37,001 nt of DNA from a virus. Where the stretch lies: IMG/VR virus record IMGVR_UViG_3300037517_001415, positions 1 to 37,001 of that record, one strand, 5' to 3'. Every line of letters begins with the position of its first letter. Position 1 is the stretch's first letter. This document shows positions 1-6,416 of the stretch, piece after piece. The translations under genes were made by a program, and so were the position numbers. Under the pieces are notes generated by a model that ran no database searches, was not told where the DNA came from, and worked only from the letters and a program-made list of their open reading frames with translations.

Positions 1-24
1 TTGAGCCGAGTCTAGTATATCACC
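1..24. repeat. Terminal overlap, left copy (circular join)
   Basis: These 24 bases are identical to positions 36978-37001. The metallophosphoesterase frame continues without a break when the two copies are merged, so this is the overlap of a closed circle and not an inserted repeat. It may be an assembly overlap of a circularly permuted or cohesive-ended genome. The sequence alone does not show a cos or pac site. Confidence 0.93.
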
Positions 25-306
25 ATTCAGTATGATATTCTCTACTCGGTCTTGTTTTGCATATTGAATCGCTGCAATAAGCGCCGCTTTGTCATGGATA
101 CCTAAGTGAATATCACTGAAGACCGCCGTCTTGCCTTGAATGCGCAAAACGGGCAAAACCTCCTCGCGTCCATCTTCAAAGGTATTTAGCCATTCAGGTA
201 CGATCTCGGGCTTGTCTTCAGGGCTAGGCTCAAAGCCTTTACCTATCCGATAGTTAAGCACCGCCGTGTACTCTTCATGGTTTAAGCGGGGTCTGTATTG
301 ACTCAC
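1..306 (-). CDS. Calcineurin-like metallophosphoesterase, N-terminal part (continues at 36977)
   Basis: This is the first 102 codons of a roughly 285-residue phosphoesterase whose other part is at 36426-36977. The GTG start at 306 overlaps the stop of the upstream fibre-associated gene as GTGA. Metal-binding motifs are visible in order: FSDIHLG (D65, H67), then NGDILD (D96, D99) at the join, and GNHE (N144, H145) in the other part. Such enzymes hydrolyse phosphodiesters or phosphomonoesters with two metal ions. Its place between the fibre and terminase genes is common in phages, but its substrate is unknown. The frame stays open a little upstream of 306, so an earlier non-ATG start cannot be excluded. 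Confidence 0.88.
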   Translation of the reverse strand, partial: MSQYRPRLNHEEYTAVLNYRIGKGFEPSPEDKPEIVPEWLNTFEDGREEVLPVLRIQGKTAVFSDIHLGIHDKAALIAAIQYAKQDRVENIILNGDILDSAQ

Positions 307-527
307 TTGGTAGGAATCCCGTACTTTTCTAAAAGAGCCTGCAATAATTGCTGCTCTGGATTAAGTTCTGTTTGCTCTGGTGCGGGAAATTTTGCAGACC
401 ACTCGGCTTCGTGCTCTTCAGTGCAAGGCACTGCATTACATCCATTAGGCCATTGAATTTCAGAAACACCGTCCCATAAAACTATATTTTCGACTTCATT
501 ATTAGCATTAATTAAAGCGTATTTCAT
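303..527 (-). CDS. Small fibre-associated protein (possible tail-fibre assembly factor)
   Basis: A 74-residue protein that begins one base after the stop of the glycine-rich fibre gene. The ATG at 527 is preferred over a GTG at 539 that lies inside the upstream gene. The N-terminus (MKYALINANNEVENIVLWDG) resembles short phage proteins that start MKYALI..., carry an ENI(I/V)xWDG segment, and lie just after tail-fibre genes. By analogy it may help fold or attach the fibre, or be a small virion component. The C-terminal third is Glu/Gln/Leu-rich and probably helical. No enzymatic motif is visible. Its function is inferred from position only. Confidence 0.75.
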   Translation of the reverse strand: MKYALINANNEVENIVLWDGVSEIQWPNGCNAVPCTEEHEAEWSAKFPAPEQTELNPEQQLLQALLEKYGIPTK

Positions 528-528
528 G

Positions 529-1785
529 TTATCCCTCACTTACAACAATTACTAAACCACCACCACCATTACCGCCTGCTCCGGAATTATGACCGTTATC
601 TGAAGCAGCGCCGCCACCGCCACCAGCACCATATCCACCATTGCCACCAGCACCAGTTGCTTGTCCAGTTTTATACGATCCGCCGCCGCCTGCAGAGCCG
701 AAATATAAAAACCCTGCTTGATTATTATCGCCATTGCCACCATTACCGCCATTAGTCCCTTGGCTTCCATAATTCCAATTAGAAGCAGGCTTGCTTGCCA
801 TCCAATTTGCAGGCCTATGTCTACCACCTTCGGACATTGCTGTTGAATTAGCTGCAGCTCCTCCTCCTCCTCCTCCAGATAAGCTAATAAAAGCTGGTCT
901 ATCTGAAGAAAAATTACTGCCATTAGTGCTCGTACCGGTCAGACCATTGCCAACAGGAACTTGATAATAATTTACAGGTTGAGGAGAAGTACCGCCCCCT
1001 GCAGTTGAGGAAGTGCCTCCGCCTGAACCGCCACTTGGCCTATCACTTTCTATAATATTTTGGAAAGTACCTAATCCTGATATACCTCCATTTGATCCAT
1101 TTGCGCCACTAGTATCATCAGTAGTGCGACTTGCGCCACCATTTCCACCTGCTCCAACAGTAACGGATTCAGTACTACCAAGTGCAGAAGCTTCAAGAGT
1201 AATGCTGTAATAACTTGCTGCACCACCACCGCCTCCTCCACATCTTATAGCAGTTGTAGCTCCTCTTCTTCCAGACCCTCCACCAGCGCCACCTGATAAA
1301 GAATAAACTGTTACTCTTTTGGCAAAAGAGGGTTTAGTCCATGTCCCCGAACTAGTAAAAGTATCTATTTGGATTTGATATCCACCACCGCCACCACTCG
1401 CAGCCAAAGTAGTGCCCGTCATTGTCAAGCCCGTGCCTAGAGTAATCTCTTGCACATCACCAGAACCTGAGTCACCACGGCCTAAAAGTTTTGAAGCGGC
1501 TGATACATTCTGAATTTTTGCATAAGTTACCGCGTCATTATCTACAGTCCAAGTAGCACCCGAACTAGAGACGGTAATATCGCCCTTGTCTCCATCGGTT
1601 ATACCACCACCGCCCGCCGTAGCCCAAGATAAAGTACCACTACCATTAGTAGATAATACCTGACCATTTGACCCGCCTGCAATGGATAGCTTGGTAAGAT
1701 TCGTATTGATTGTATTGCTTGTCCCGATTGTCTTTGAATCAAACGAGTTAGGCAATTGGCCGTTATTTAGTTTTGTTGTAGGCAT
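529..1785 (-). CDS. Glycine-rich tail fibre / adhesin
   Basis: A 418-residue fibre protein. Residues 1-130 are a low-complexity Asn/Ser/Thr-rich shaft with phrases such as NGQVLSTNGSGTLSW. Next comes the fibre motif FTSSGTWTKP near residue 145. The C-terminal half holds long runs of Gly separated by short loops (GGGGGG, GAGGNGG) and ends in a hydrophobic strand, GLVIVVSEG. Gly-rich tips of this kind in phage adhesins can fold as packed polyglycine-II helices whose loops bind the receptor. This makes it the best candidate for the host-recognition tip. It is followed immediately by a small possible chaperone gene, and two more fibre genes precede it. Confidence 0.85.
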   Translation of the reverse strand: MPTTKLNNGQLPNSFDSKTIGTSNTINTNLTKLSIAGGSNGQVLSTNGSGTLSWATAGGGGITDGDKGDITVSSSGATWTVDNDAVTYAKIQNVSAASKLLGRGDSGSGDVQEITLGTGLTMTGTTLAASGGGGGYQIQIDTFTSSGTWTKPSFAKRVTVYSLSGGAGGGSGRRGATTAIRCGGGGGGAASYYSITLEASALGSTESVTVGAGGNGGASRTTDDTSGANGSNGGISGLGTFQNIIESDRPSGGSGGGTSSTAGGGTSPQPVNYYQVPVGNGLTGTSTNGSNFSSDRPAFISLSGGGGGGAAANSTAMSEGGRHRPANWMASKPASNWNYGSQGTNGGNGGNGDNNQAGFLYFGSAGGGGSYKTGQATGAGGNGGYGAGGGGGAASDNGHNSGAGGNGGGGLVIVVSEG

Positions 1786-1789
1786 CTTA

Positions 1790-2614
1790 TCACTTCAAAT
1801 AATCAGCAAGTAAAACATCTCCGCTAATTGGAGCCGTCGCCATCGTGATTGTATTCGTTGAAATCGTGTAATCATTACCCGCGCCGCTTCTTAGCCTCAT
1901 ACCGTTCAAGTGCAAACGCAAAGTCCCTGCAGTCGGAGTGTCGGGTAAAGTGTAAGCCGTATTCGAACCGTCAATATTTCCGCTTGGTATGACTTCAGTT
2001 GCAAAGTTGCTCGGAGTCAAAGTTCCTGACTCATCTTGCACGTAAGTGACCGCCGTAGAACCAAGAGTACCGCCTGAATTTGAAGTGCAATAGAATCTCT
2101 TATCGCCATAAGTCGTACCCGCGTCAACATGAACAAAAGAGCCTGTAAGCTCGTCCCATGCATCCGAATCAGTTGCACGAGTTAAAGCGCTTGAAGAGCC
2201 ATTAAAAACATAGATACCGTTTTGGCTTTGAGTCGATTGCTGCCATACCAAAAGGCGTTGCCCGCTTGTAAGTTGGTGACCGTCGAAAGTATCCGTTCCG
2301 GGATTGCTTATGGTGATATTCGCAGTCGTAGCCGCGTGGACATTGCGATACTTGTAAGCACTTGACAAGCCTGCTATTTGCGTATCTACATAGCCCTTAG
2401 TTGCAGCATCGCCTGAGTCAGTCGGAGTTGCAATGGTCGTAAGCTTGTTGTTACCCATTGACTGAGCGCCCGTAAACGCTACGCTCCCATCCTTTTTGAC
2501 AAAGTTCGCGCCGTCCGCTAATTTACTCGAATCTATTGCAGCGCCCGCAGCTACTTTCGCGTTGGTTATCGCACCATCGCGTATCTGGCGGCCTGCTATT
2601 GTGGTCTCTGGCAT
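1790..2614 (-). CDS. Tail fibre protein
   Basis: A 274-residue fibre protein. The N-terminus (TTIAGRQIRDGAITNAKVA) and the segment DSGDAATKGYVDTQIAGL are typical of phage fibre shafts and trimerisation regions. The last 65 residues, starting at GNIDGSNTAYTLPDTP and ending VLLADYLK, match the C-terminal region of the next gene upstream (2619-2921). They share the pattern GN-I-(D/N)-GSN, an x-V/L-x-(I/L)-NG centre, and a GDV(I/L) close. The gene lies 4-5 bases from both neighbours in the fibre cluster. A structural role in the tail fibre or baseplate is well supported, but the exact attachment is not. Confidence 0.82.
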   Translation of the reverse strand: MPETTIAGRQIRDGAITNAKVAAGAAIDSSKLADGANFVKKDGSVAFTGAQSMGNNKLTTIATPTDSGDAATKGYVDTQIAGLSSAYKYRNVHAATTANITISNPGTDTFDGHQLTSGQRLLVWQQSTQSQNGIYVFNGSSSALTRATDSDAWDELTGSFVHVDAGTTYGDKRFYCTSNSGGTLGSTAVTYVQDESGTLTPSNFATEVIPSGNIDGSNTAYTLPDTPTAGTLRLHLNGMRLRSGAGNDYTISTNTITMATAPISGDVLLADYLK

Positions 2615-2618
2615 CGTA

Positions 2619-2921
2619 TTATCCTAGTTTGTAATGTATTCGTATAACATCACCAACGACAGGCGAAACATTCAAAGTTATTGTCGTCGATCCGCTTGTC
2701 GTATAATCGTTTGTAAGCACTTGCAATACGCCATTAATGAAGACTTGCAAAGAGTTAGGGACAAAGTTCTGCAATGATGTGAAAGTCGCATTTGAGCCGT
2801 TGATATTTCCAGTCGGCGTTTCATTCCAGATAAAAACCGCCGCGCCTGAGTTGATTGTAGCACCAACTGAAACTCGGACAACTTCAGGAAGCGCCGTAAT
2901 GACTACATTGTTAGTACTCAT
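2619..2921 (-). CDS. Short fibre/baseplate protein with NGSN-type domain
   Basis: A 100-residue protein. After about 30 residues it carries the phage fibre domain GNINGSNATFTSLQNF, LQVFINGVLQ, VVGDVIRIHY, which also closes the following gene (1790-2614). This is a beta-strand-rich module found in many tail fibre and baseplate proteins. Its start overlaps the stop of the upstream gene by four bases. Probably a connector or collar of the fibre complex. Confidence 0.72.
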   Translation of the reverse strand: MSTNNVVITALPEVVRVSVGATINSGAAVFIWNETPTGNINGSNATFTSLQNFVPNSLQVFINGVLQVLTNDYTTSGSTTITLNVSPVVGDVIRIHYKLG

Positions 2922-3259
2922 GAAGTCACCGTATCGATAATATCCAAATCACCACCAAGCCAATACTTTGTATCACCGCCAAGCCATTCGATTTTTACAT
3001 CGTAGACTAGTCCCTTTTGCGGAGTTAAAGCAAGGCTTGTAGCTCCCGGCAAAGAGATTGAAAACTTGCCACCGCTTGCAGGGGAGGTTATTGTCGTATT
3101 GAAAGTAAAGAGCGTCGCATTCGTAGCCTTTACTCTGCATTGTGCGGTCAAAGTCGCATTCACCAAAGTAATAGCCGCGCCATCCGCGTCTTTCAATTCG
3201 ACTGCAAGACTGAAAGTCTCACCTCGGTAAATTGCTATATTGAATCTATCTCTTCTCAT
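2918..3259 (-). CDS. Beta-rich virion protein, BppU-N/Ig-like
   Basis: A 113-residue protein with alternating hydrophobic strands and no signal peptide. The order RGETFSLAVELKDADGAAI, then TAQCRVKA, then GKFSISLPGA, then YDVKIEW resembles the N-terminal Ig-like domain of baseplate upper proteins and related fibre-anchoring domains. It overlaps both neighbours by four bases. Its position between small membrane proteins and the fibre genes fits a baseplate or fibre-attachment role. The family match is by pattern only. Confidence 0.62.
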   Translation of the reverse strand: MRRDRFNIAIYRGETFSLAVELKDADGAAITLVNATLTAQCRVKATNATLFTFNTTITSPASGGKFSISLPGATSLALTPQKGLVYDVKIEWLGGDTKYWLGGDLDIIDTVTS

Positions 3260-3456
3260 GGCTTATCCGTAAAAAGCTTAGCAATGAAAGACCCACCAAC
3301 CGCGAAGCTCAAGAGCGTAATCGCCAAGGCTATGTTATCGCGTAAATAGGCAAAACCGCAACCGGCAATGCCAGCGGCGGCTAAAGCTCCCGCGACTCTG
3401 CGAATCTTCGCAGGTGTAGGCTCGTTCCAATATTTAAAGCCAAAATGCAAACTCAC
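3256..3456 (-). CDS. Two-helix membrane protein, holin candidate
   Basis: A 66-residue protein with two hydrophobic segments, about residues 21-39 (VAGALAAAGIAGCGFAYL) and 43-61 (IALAITLLSFAVGGSFIAKLF), separated by a short charged turn. The N-terminus is polar and the C-terminus short and charged. This is the layout of small class II-type holins. It lies downstream of the endolysin terminator and in the same run as the fibre genes. A second holin-like protein sits immediately upstream of the endolysin (4344-4610), so which one acts as holin is unresolved. Confidence 0.6.
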   Translation of the reverse strand: MSLHFGFKYWNEPTPAKIRRVAGALAAAGIAGCGFAYLRDNIALAITLLSFAVGGSFIAKLFTDKP

Positions 3457-3749
3457 TTGTTAAGCCCTGCAATTATGGAGTAGATCTGATCAAGTCTTGA
3501 GTGAACCAAAGCAAATTGCTTGTCTATCGATTCGGCTTGCTCTTTTTCGGTCTTTTCCAGTTGAGCTACTCGGTGTTCAAGCGTCGCAGTATTAAATACA
3601 TGCTTAGCCGTTTTCTCAATGACATCTGCAATCTGTTTTGCGTGTTGCAAGCGTTCCCTATTCATAAATCTGAAAAACATGATAACAATCGTTACCGTAC
3701 TTACCAGAGTCGCTAGAACATTACGCAAGAGTTCACTAAATATATCCAT
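3453..3749 (-). CDS. Membrane-anchored coiled-coil protein
   Basis: A 98-residue protein starting at the ATG at 3749 (MDIFSELLRNVLATLVSTVT). The reading frame is open further upstream to 3848, but that extension would run through a terminator hairpin. One membrane segment spans roughly residues 8-26. It is followed by a long charged, heptad-like region (IADVIEKTAKHVFN, HRVAQLEKTEKEQAESID), probably a coiled coil. The layout fits an inner-membrane spanin or an anti-holin-like regulator. The neighbours are the lysis genes and a two-helix membrane protein. Function is inferred from layout only. Confidence 0.68.
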   Translation of the reverse strand: MDIFSELLRNVLATLVSTVTIVIMFFRFMNRERLQHAKQIADVIEKTAKHVFNTATLEHRVAQLEKTEKEQAESIDKQFALVHSRLDQIYSIIAGLNK

Positions 3750-3760
3750 TGTATCTATCT

Positions 3761-3789
3761 TAAAACAAGGGCTTCCCGAAAGAAGCCCT
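3761..3789 (-). terminator. Intrinsic terminator after the endolysin gene
   Basis: On the minus strand AGGGCTTC, a TTTCGG loop and GAAGCCCT form an 8-bp GC-rich stem (3768-3789), followed by TGTTTTA. It lies about 85 bases past the endolysin stop and just before the next start at 3749. It probably ends or attenuates the replication/lysis transcript ahead of the late genes. Confidence 0.8.
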
Positions 3790-3874
3790 CGCGGAGTGAA
3801 GGCATGAGATAAGGAGTGCCTATGTTGGCAAAACAAATATAAGCACAACCAAAAGGGACTTAGAAATTTTATTT

Positions 3875-4432
3875 TTAATAAATTACAAAGTCCGTAATCC
3901 TGAAGTATGAGGTAGGGTTAATTACTCGCGTCCGTGCCCAAACGCCATCACCGTCATGCTGCGAGCCTCGAAGCCCCGAGCTTGTATTCCCTTCGACAGT
4001 CGTGCCCTTTTTCCCTTGCCATTTATCTACTATCCCTGCATGACCAAAGGGAGTAGTTCCCCTTCGCCATACAATGATCGTGCCCGGTGGTAGTGTCATG
4101 TTTTCAGCAATGACCTTAGTAGCCTTTATGGTCTTATTCCGAGTAGCGAAATGCCTAGCAAGTCCCGAACCCGTGAACGGCAAGCCTTTGACCCCTGCAG
4201 AGTCTAAGCAAAAGTTCACGAAACTTGCACACCATTGAGCGCCTCGCGGGCTCTTGGTCGAAGCTTGAAAGCGGCGAACCCAGTAGCCGCCGTTATTCCC
4301 CTCTTCTTTCGTGCCTATAAAGCCCTTGGCTATAAGCAGAACCTTAGGACTGACTGAAGCAGAGAGCGGCTGTAATGATGTTAGCAGACAAGTAAAGAGC
4401 GTAAGCGATAGGATTTTGTGCGATAATTTCAC
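3875..4432 (-). CDS. Exported CHAP-domain endolysin
   Basis: A 185-residue peptidoglycan hydrolase. Residues 1-26 are a Sec-type signal peptide: KLSHK, then a hydrophobic core LSLTLFTCLLTSL, then an SAS cleavage region. The CHAP domain follows, with GAQWCASF (candidate catalytic C68), FGHAGIVDKW (H131) and the VEGN segment (E147/N149). CHAP enzymes cleave cross-bridges or act as amidases in the cell wall. The start is GTG at 4432, preceded by a perfect AAGGAGGT with 8-base spacing. The first 29 codons overlap the C-terminal end of the holin-like gene in another frame. A terminator follows the gene. Confidence 0.9.
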   Translation of the reverse strand: MKLSHKILSLTLFTCLLTSLQPLSASVSPKVLLIAKGFIGTKEEGNNGGYWVRRFQASTKSPRGAQWCASFVNFCLDSAGVKGLPFTGSGLARHFATRNKTIKATKVIAENMTLPPGTIIVWRRGTTPFGHAGIVDKWQGKKGTTVEGNTSSGLRGSQHDGDGVWARTRVINPTSYFRITDFVIY

Positions 4433-4610
4433 GAGTATTTACCTCCTTGATTAAGTACGAATCCACAAACCACGCCGCCCCAACTGCAAGTGCATACTTG
4501 CTAAGACCGACCGCGAATGTGCTAAAACTCCCATCTCCCACTCCTAAGGTCGCACCAAGTGCAATTACTGATAATGCGACCAAAGGGACAAAGGTCTTCA
4601 ATGCATCCAT
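4344..4610 (-). CDS. Holin-like membrane protein
   Basis: An 88-residue protein with hydrophobic segments at about residues 8-24 (VPLVALSVIALGATLGV), 35-50 (SKYALAVGAAWFVDSYL, weaker) and 67-84 (IAYALYLSANIITAALCF). It has no enzymatic motif. It lies directly upstream of, and partly overlaps, the CHAP endolysin, which is the usual place for a holin. Its last 29 codons are read in a second frame as the endolysin signal peptide. It is small, has few charges, and carries a polar loop (IKEVNTREIIAQN) between segments. An anti-holin or other membrane protein is possible. Confidence 0.7.
   Translation of the reverse strand: MDALKTFVPLVALSVIALGATLGVGDGSFSTFAVGLSKYALAVGAAWFVDSYLIKEVNTREIIAQNPIAYALYLSANIITAALCFSQS
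4441..4448 (-). promoter_or_regulatory. Perfect Shine-Dalgarno for the endolysin GTG start
   Basis: The minus strand reads AAGGAGGT, then 8 bases, then GTG at 4432. This fixes a non-ATG start inside the upstream holin-like gene. It is also the strongest ribosome-binding site I saw in the window. Confidence 0.85.
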
Positions 4611-4621
4611 TGTGATTATTC

Positions 4622-5257
4622 CTAAATAGAGACTAAAATGCGTCTAAGCTGTGGATTAAATCGCTTAGACTCTAGTATTGTATATTGCGTTGTTTTAATT
4701 CCGCTCTTGGCTTCCGTATCCAAAAGCGAAGCCTGAAACTTAGTCCAGTTTTCCTCTTGCCATTTGTCATAGTTCTCACGGTCATGGTCATCACTGTAGA
4801 ACCAGCCCTCCCTTCTTGCAAAGCCTGTCAATACGCATCTCCAATATAGATCGTCATCGTCAACGGCCCAACCCCAATATTCATTGGAGTAGCCGTTTAT
4901 TTTGCGGTATGACTCTTTGTCAAATAGCGTTACTCCACCAAAGTAAGCACGGTAAGGCATATCCCATTCGTATTGCTCTACATACCTTGCCAAGTGAGTC
5001 GGCGTAAAGACTGGTGAATAGTCTGCATCTTTTGCGTACATATCCACGTCATGAAAGCAAAAGTAATCAGCATGCTGAGACTCTAGGAACCCTATGTTTT
5101 TCATCATGCCGGTATTGAATAACTTGCCCTCTTCTTGCTCTACAATCGTTATGCCAAACTCCAAGCCTTGAGCCTCAAGCGTCTTAAATAAGTGAGGTAT
5201 CTGTTTACGGATGTGAGCCTCGCGATTGCGATAGGGAATAATTACTTCAAGTCTCAT
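4622..5257 (-). CDS. Beta-1,4-galactosyltransferase-like glycosyltransferase (GT7 type)
   Basis: A 211-residue glycosyltransferase whose motifs follow the GT7 beta-1,4-galactosyltransferase family known mainly from animals. They are IIPYRNRE (residues 6-13), FNTGMMKNIGF (47-57), FHDVDM (68-73, the DxD metal/UDP-sugar site), YFGGVTLFDKESYRKINGY (105-123) and NEYWGWAVDDDDLYWR (125-140). In the animal enzymes the last motif reads WGWGGEDDD, and here the two Gly are Ala-Val. It probably transfers a sugar from a nucleotide sugar. It overlaps the GT25-like gene by 11 bases and has no membrane anchor. Acceptor and sugar are unknown; virion or host-surface glycan is likely. Confidence 0.85.
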   Translation of the reverse strand: MRLEVIIPYRNREAHIRKQIPHLFKTLEAQGLEFGITIVEQEEGKLFNTGMMKNIGFLESQHADYFCFHDVDMYAKDADYSPVFTPTHLARYVEQYEWDMPYRAYFGGVTLFDKESYRKINGYSNEYWGWAVDDDDLYWRCVLTGFARREGWFYSDDHDRENYDKWQEENWTKFQASLLDTEAKSGIKTTQYTILESKRFNPQLRRILVSI

Positions 5258-5852
5258 GTAATTCTCCGCTTGTTAGTGATTCCCATTTGTTAAGTGAATA
5301 TCTTGCATTCGACTGTATGAAGTACGGCTTGCGAACTGCATAGACATTAAAGTTCTCTTGAATATGTCCAAGCATGACATCAAGTGGAACTTGCTCTTCG
5401 TAAATTGCTACTCTGATTGCATTCTCTGCATAGGCTTTGAATCTTGGACTAAGATATAGTATAGCATGCGCCGCCGCTAAGCCTGTAACCTTTACCAAAT
5501 TCTCACTAAAGGCCTTGACCGTAGTCTTCGGATTAGCATGACTCCAACCAAGGTAAATAGCATCCGCGCCGTGTGGAATATCTATCTCTTCGCAGTAGTG
5601 TTCAGTCACTTGAGCGTCATCCTCGAATATCAGCAAGGGTGCATCGCCTGACTGCAATGCATCTATGTGAGATTGTCCACATCCGACAAAGTGCTTATCA
5701 AAGCGCGTGTCTTGAGGAGGCGGTATAGTCTTTGCGCTTATCCTTCTAGTCTTATTCATACCAAGCATTCCAAACTGACGCTCCATCTCTATCCGATTGC
5801 TAAGAGCCGTATCTAAGTTGATATACCTAACCTCGCACTCGGATAGTCTCAT
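5247..5852 (-). CDS. Glycosyltransferase family 25-like protein
   Basis: A 201-residue protein matching the GT25/LPS galactosyltransferase pattern: an N-terminal YINLDTALSNRIEMERQ strand-helix with a conserved Arg, GCGQSHIDAL (57-66), LLIFEDDAQV (73-82, the acidic metal site), and GLAAAHAILYLS further on. These enzymes add galactose or glucose to lipooligosaccharide or to collagen-like acceptors. It overlaps the gene upstream by four bases and the GT7-like gene downstream by 11, so the two transferases are probably co-translated and may act in series. Confidence 0.83.
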   Translation of the reverse strand: MRLSECEVRYINLDTALSNRIEMERQFGMLGMNKTRRISAKTIPPPQDTRFDKHFVGCGQSHIDALQSGDAPLLIFEDDAQVTEHYCEEIDIPHGADAIYLGWSHANPKTTVKAFSENLVKVTGLAAAHAILYLSPRFKAYAENAIRVAIYEEQVPLDVMLGHIQENFNVYAVRKPYFIQSNARYSLNKWESLTSGELHET

Positions 5853-6109
5853 TCTAAGTTCTCCAATATGTAAAACTCCGCCTTTACCATCGCATCGTTA
5901 AGACTCATATTACGGAATCTAAGCTCCAAAGCGTATCGGCCTGTTATCTTGTTGGTTAACTTCAGCTTCCATCCCGAACCTGCGAGAAACAGGCGCGCCT
6001 CGAAAGGCACGCCGTTTTTCATTATCTCGGTCTTGAAGTCTTTGTCTTTGAGCTCCTCCCAGTCAAGAGTAGGCATCTCATCAAAGCTATCGTCAAAATG
6101 GTATAGCAT
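5849..6109 (-). CDS. Small acidic hypothetical protein
   Basis: An 86-residue protein that I do not recognise. The first 30 residues are very acidic (FDDSFDEMPTLDWEELKDKD). The rest alternates strands (FEARLFLAGSGWKLKLTN) with a final helix ending ILENLE. It overlaps the SSB-like gene upstream by 17 bases and the GT25 gene downstream by 4, so it is translated with both. No catalytic or membrane motif is seen. A DNA-mimic or partner of the SSB is conceivable, but nothing shows it. Confidence 0.65.
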   Translation of the reverse strand: MLYHFDDSFDEMPTLDWEELKDKDFKTEIMKNGVPFEARLFLAGSGWKLKLTNKITGRYALELRFRNMSLNDAMVKAEFYILENLE

Positions 6110-6416
6110 CGGGAACCTCTACAGGCGCGGGCTTGTTTTCGTAAATCTTAGCGAGCTTGATACTGGTGATGTATCCAATCCCGCCTTCTTTCTTTTGGTA
6201 TTCCTTACCACCGACAAAGCCCTCTGCAGTTACTTGAGTACCTACAGGATATCCTCGCATGAGTTCGACCTTGTCATTAATCGCCTCGAACTTGATAAAT
6301 TCAGGATACTTGCTTGTCGAATCCTTTACCACGATCTCCGCTTTGGTGAATTTATCGGAATACTTTACAGGCGCTCCGACATACACCACCTCGCCGCTAA
6401 TCTCAATCTTTGCCAT
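6093..6416 (-). CDS. SSB-like OB-fold protein (DUF3127 type)
   Basis: A 107-residue protein. The run ISGEVVYVGAPVKYSDKFTK, AEIVVKDSTSKYPEFIKFE, VGTQVTAEGFVGGKEYQ follows the DUF3127 single-strand-binding-like family common in Bacteroidota and their phages. The tail ends PDAIPF, similar to the acidic-hydrophobic DIPF tip through which bacterial SSBs recruit partners. The ATG at 6416 is preferred to a GTG at 6425 because AAGGAG lies eight bases upstream of it. It overlaps the methyltransferase gene by 14 bases. Likely role: coating single-stranded DNA in replication and recombination. Confidence 0.82.
   Translation of the reverse strand: MAKIEISGEVVYVGAPVKYSDKFTKAEIVVKDSTSKYPEFIKFEAINDKVELMRGYPVGTQVTAEGFVGGKEYQKKEGGIGYITSIKLAKIYENKPAPVEVPDAIPF

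Noticed and set aside
552-1210. Open frames opposite and beside the Gly-rich fibre coding sequence
   Set aside because: The GGx codon repeats keep other frames open; the translations are low complexity without features of real genes.
3834-3841. TATATTTG on the minus strand, like a Bacteroidota -7 box
   Set aside because: No TTTG or TTG at the right distance upstream; probably chance in AT-rich sequence.
3750-3848. Upstream extension of the membrane coiled-coil gene
   Set aside because: It would cross the terminator hairpin and adds Cys/His-rich, atypical sequence; the ATG at 3749 gives a clean membrane anchor.
6204-6211. An eighth GTGGTAAG copy
   Set aside because: A single isolated copy inside the SSB-like coding sequence, expected by chance at this genome size.
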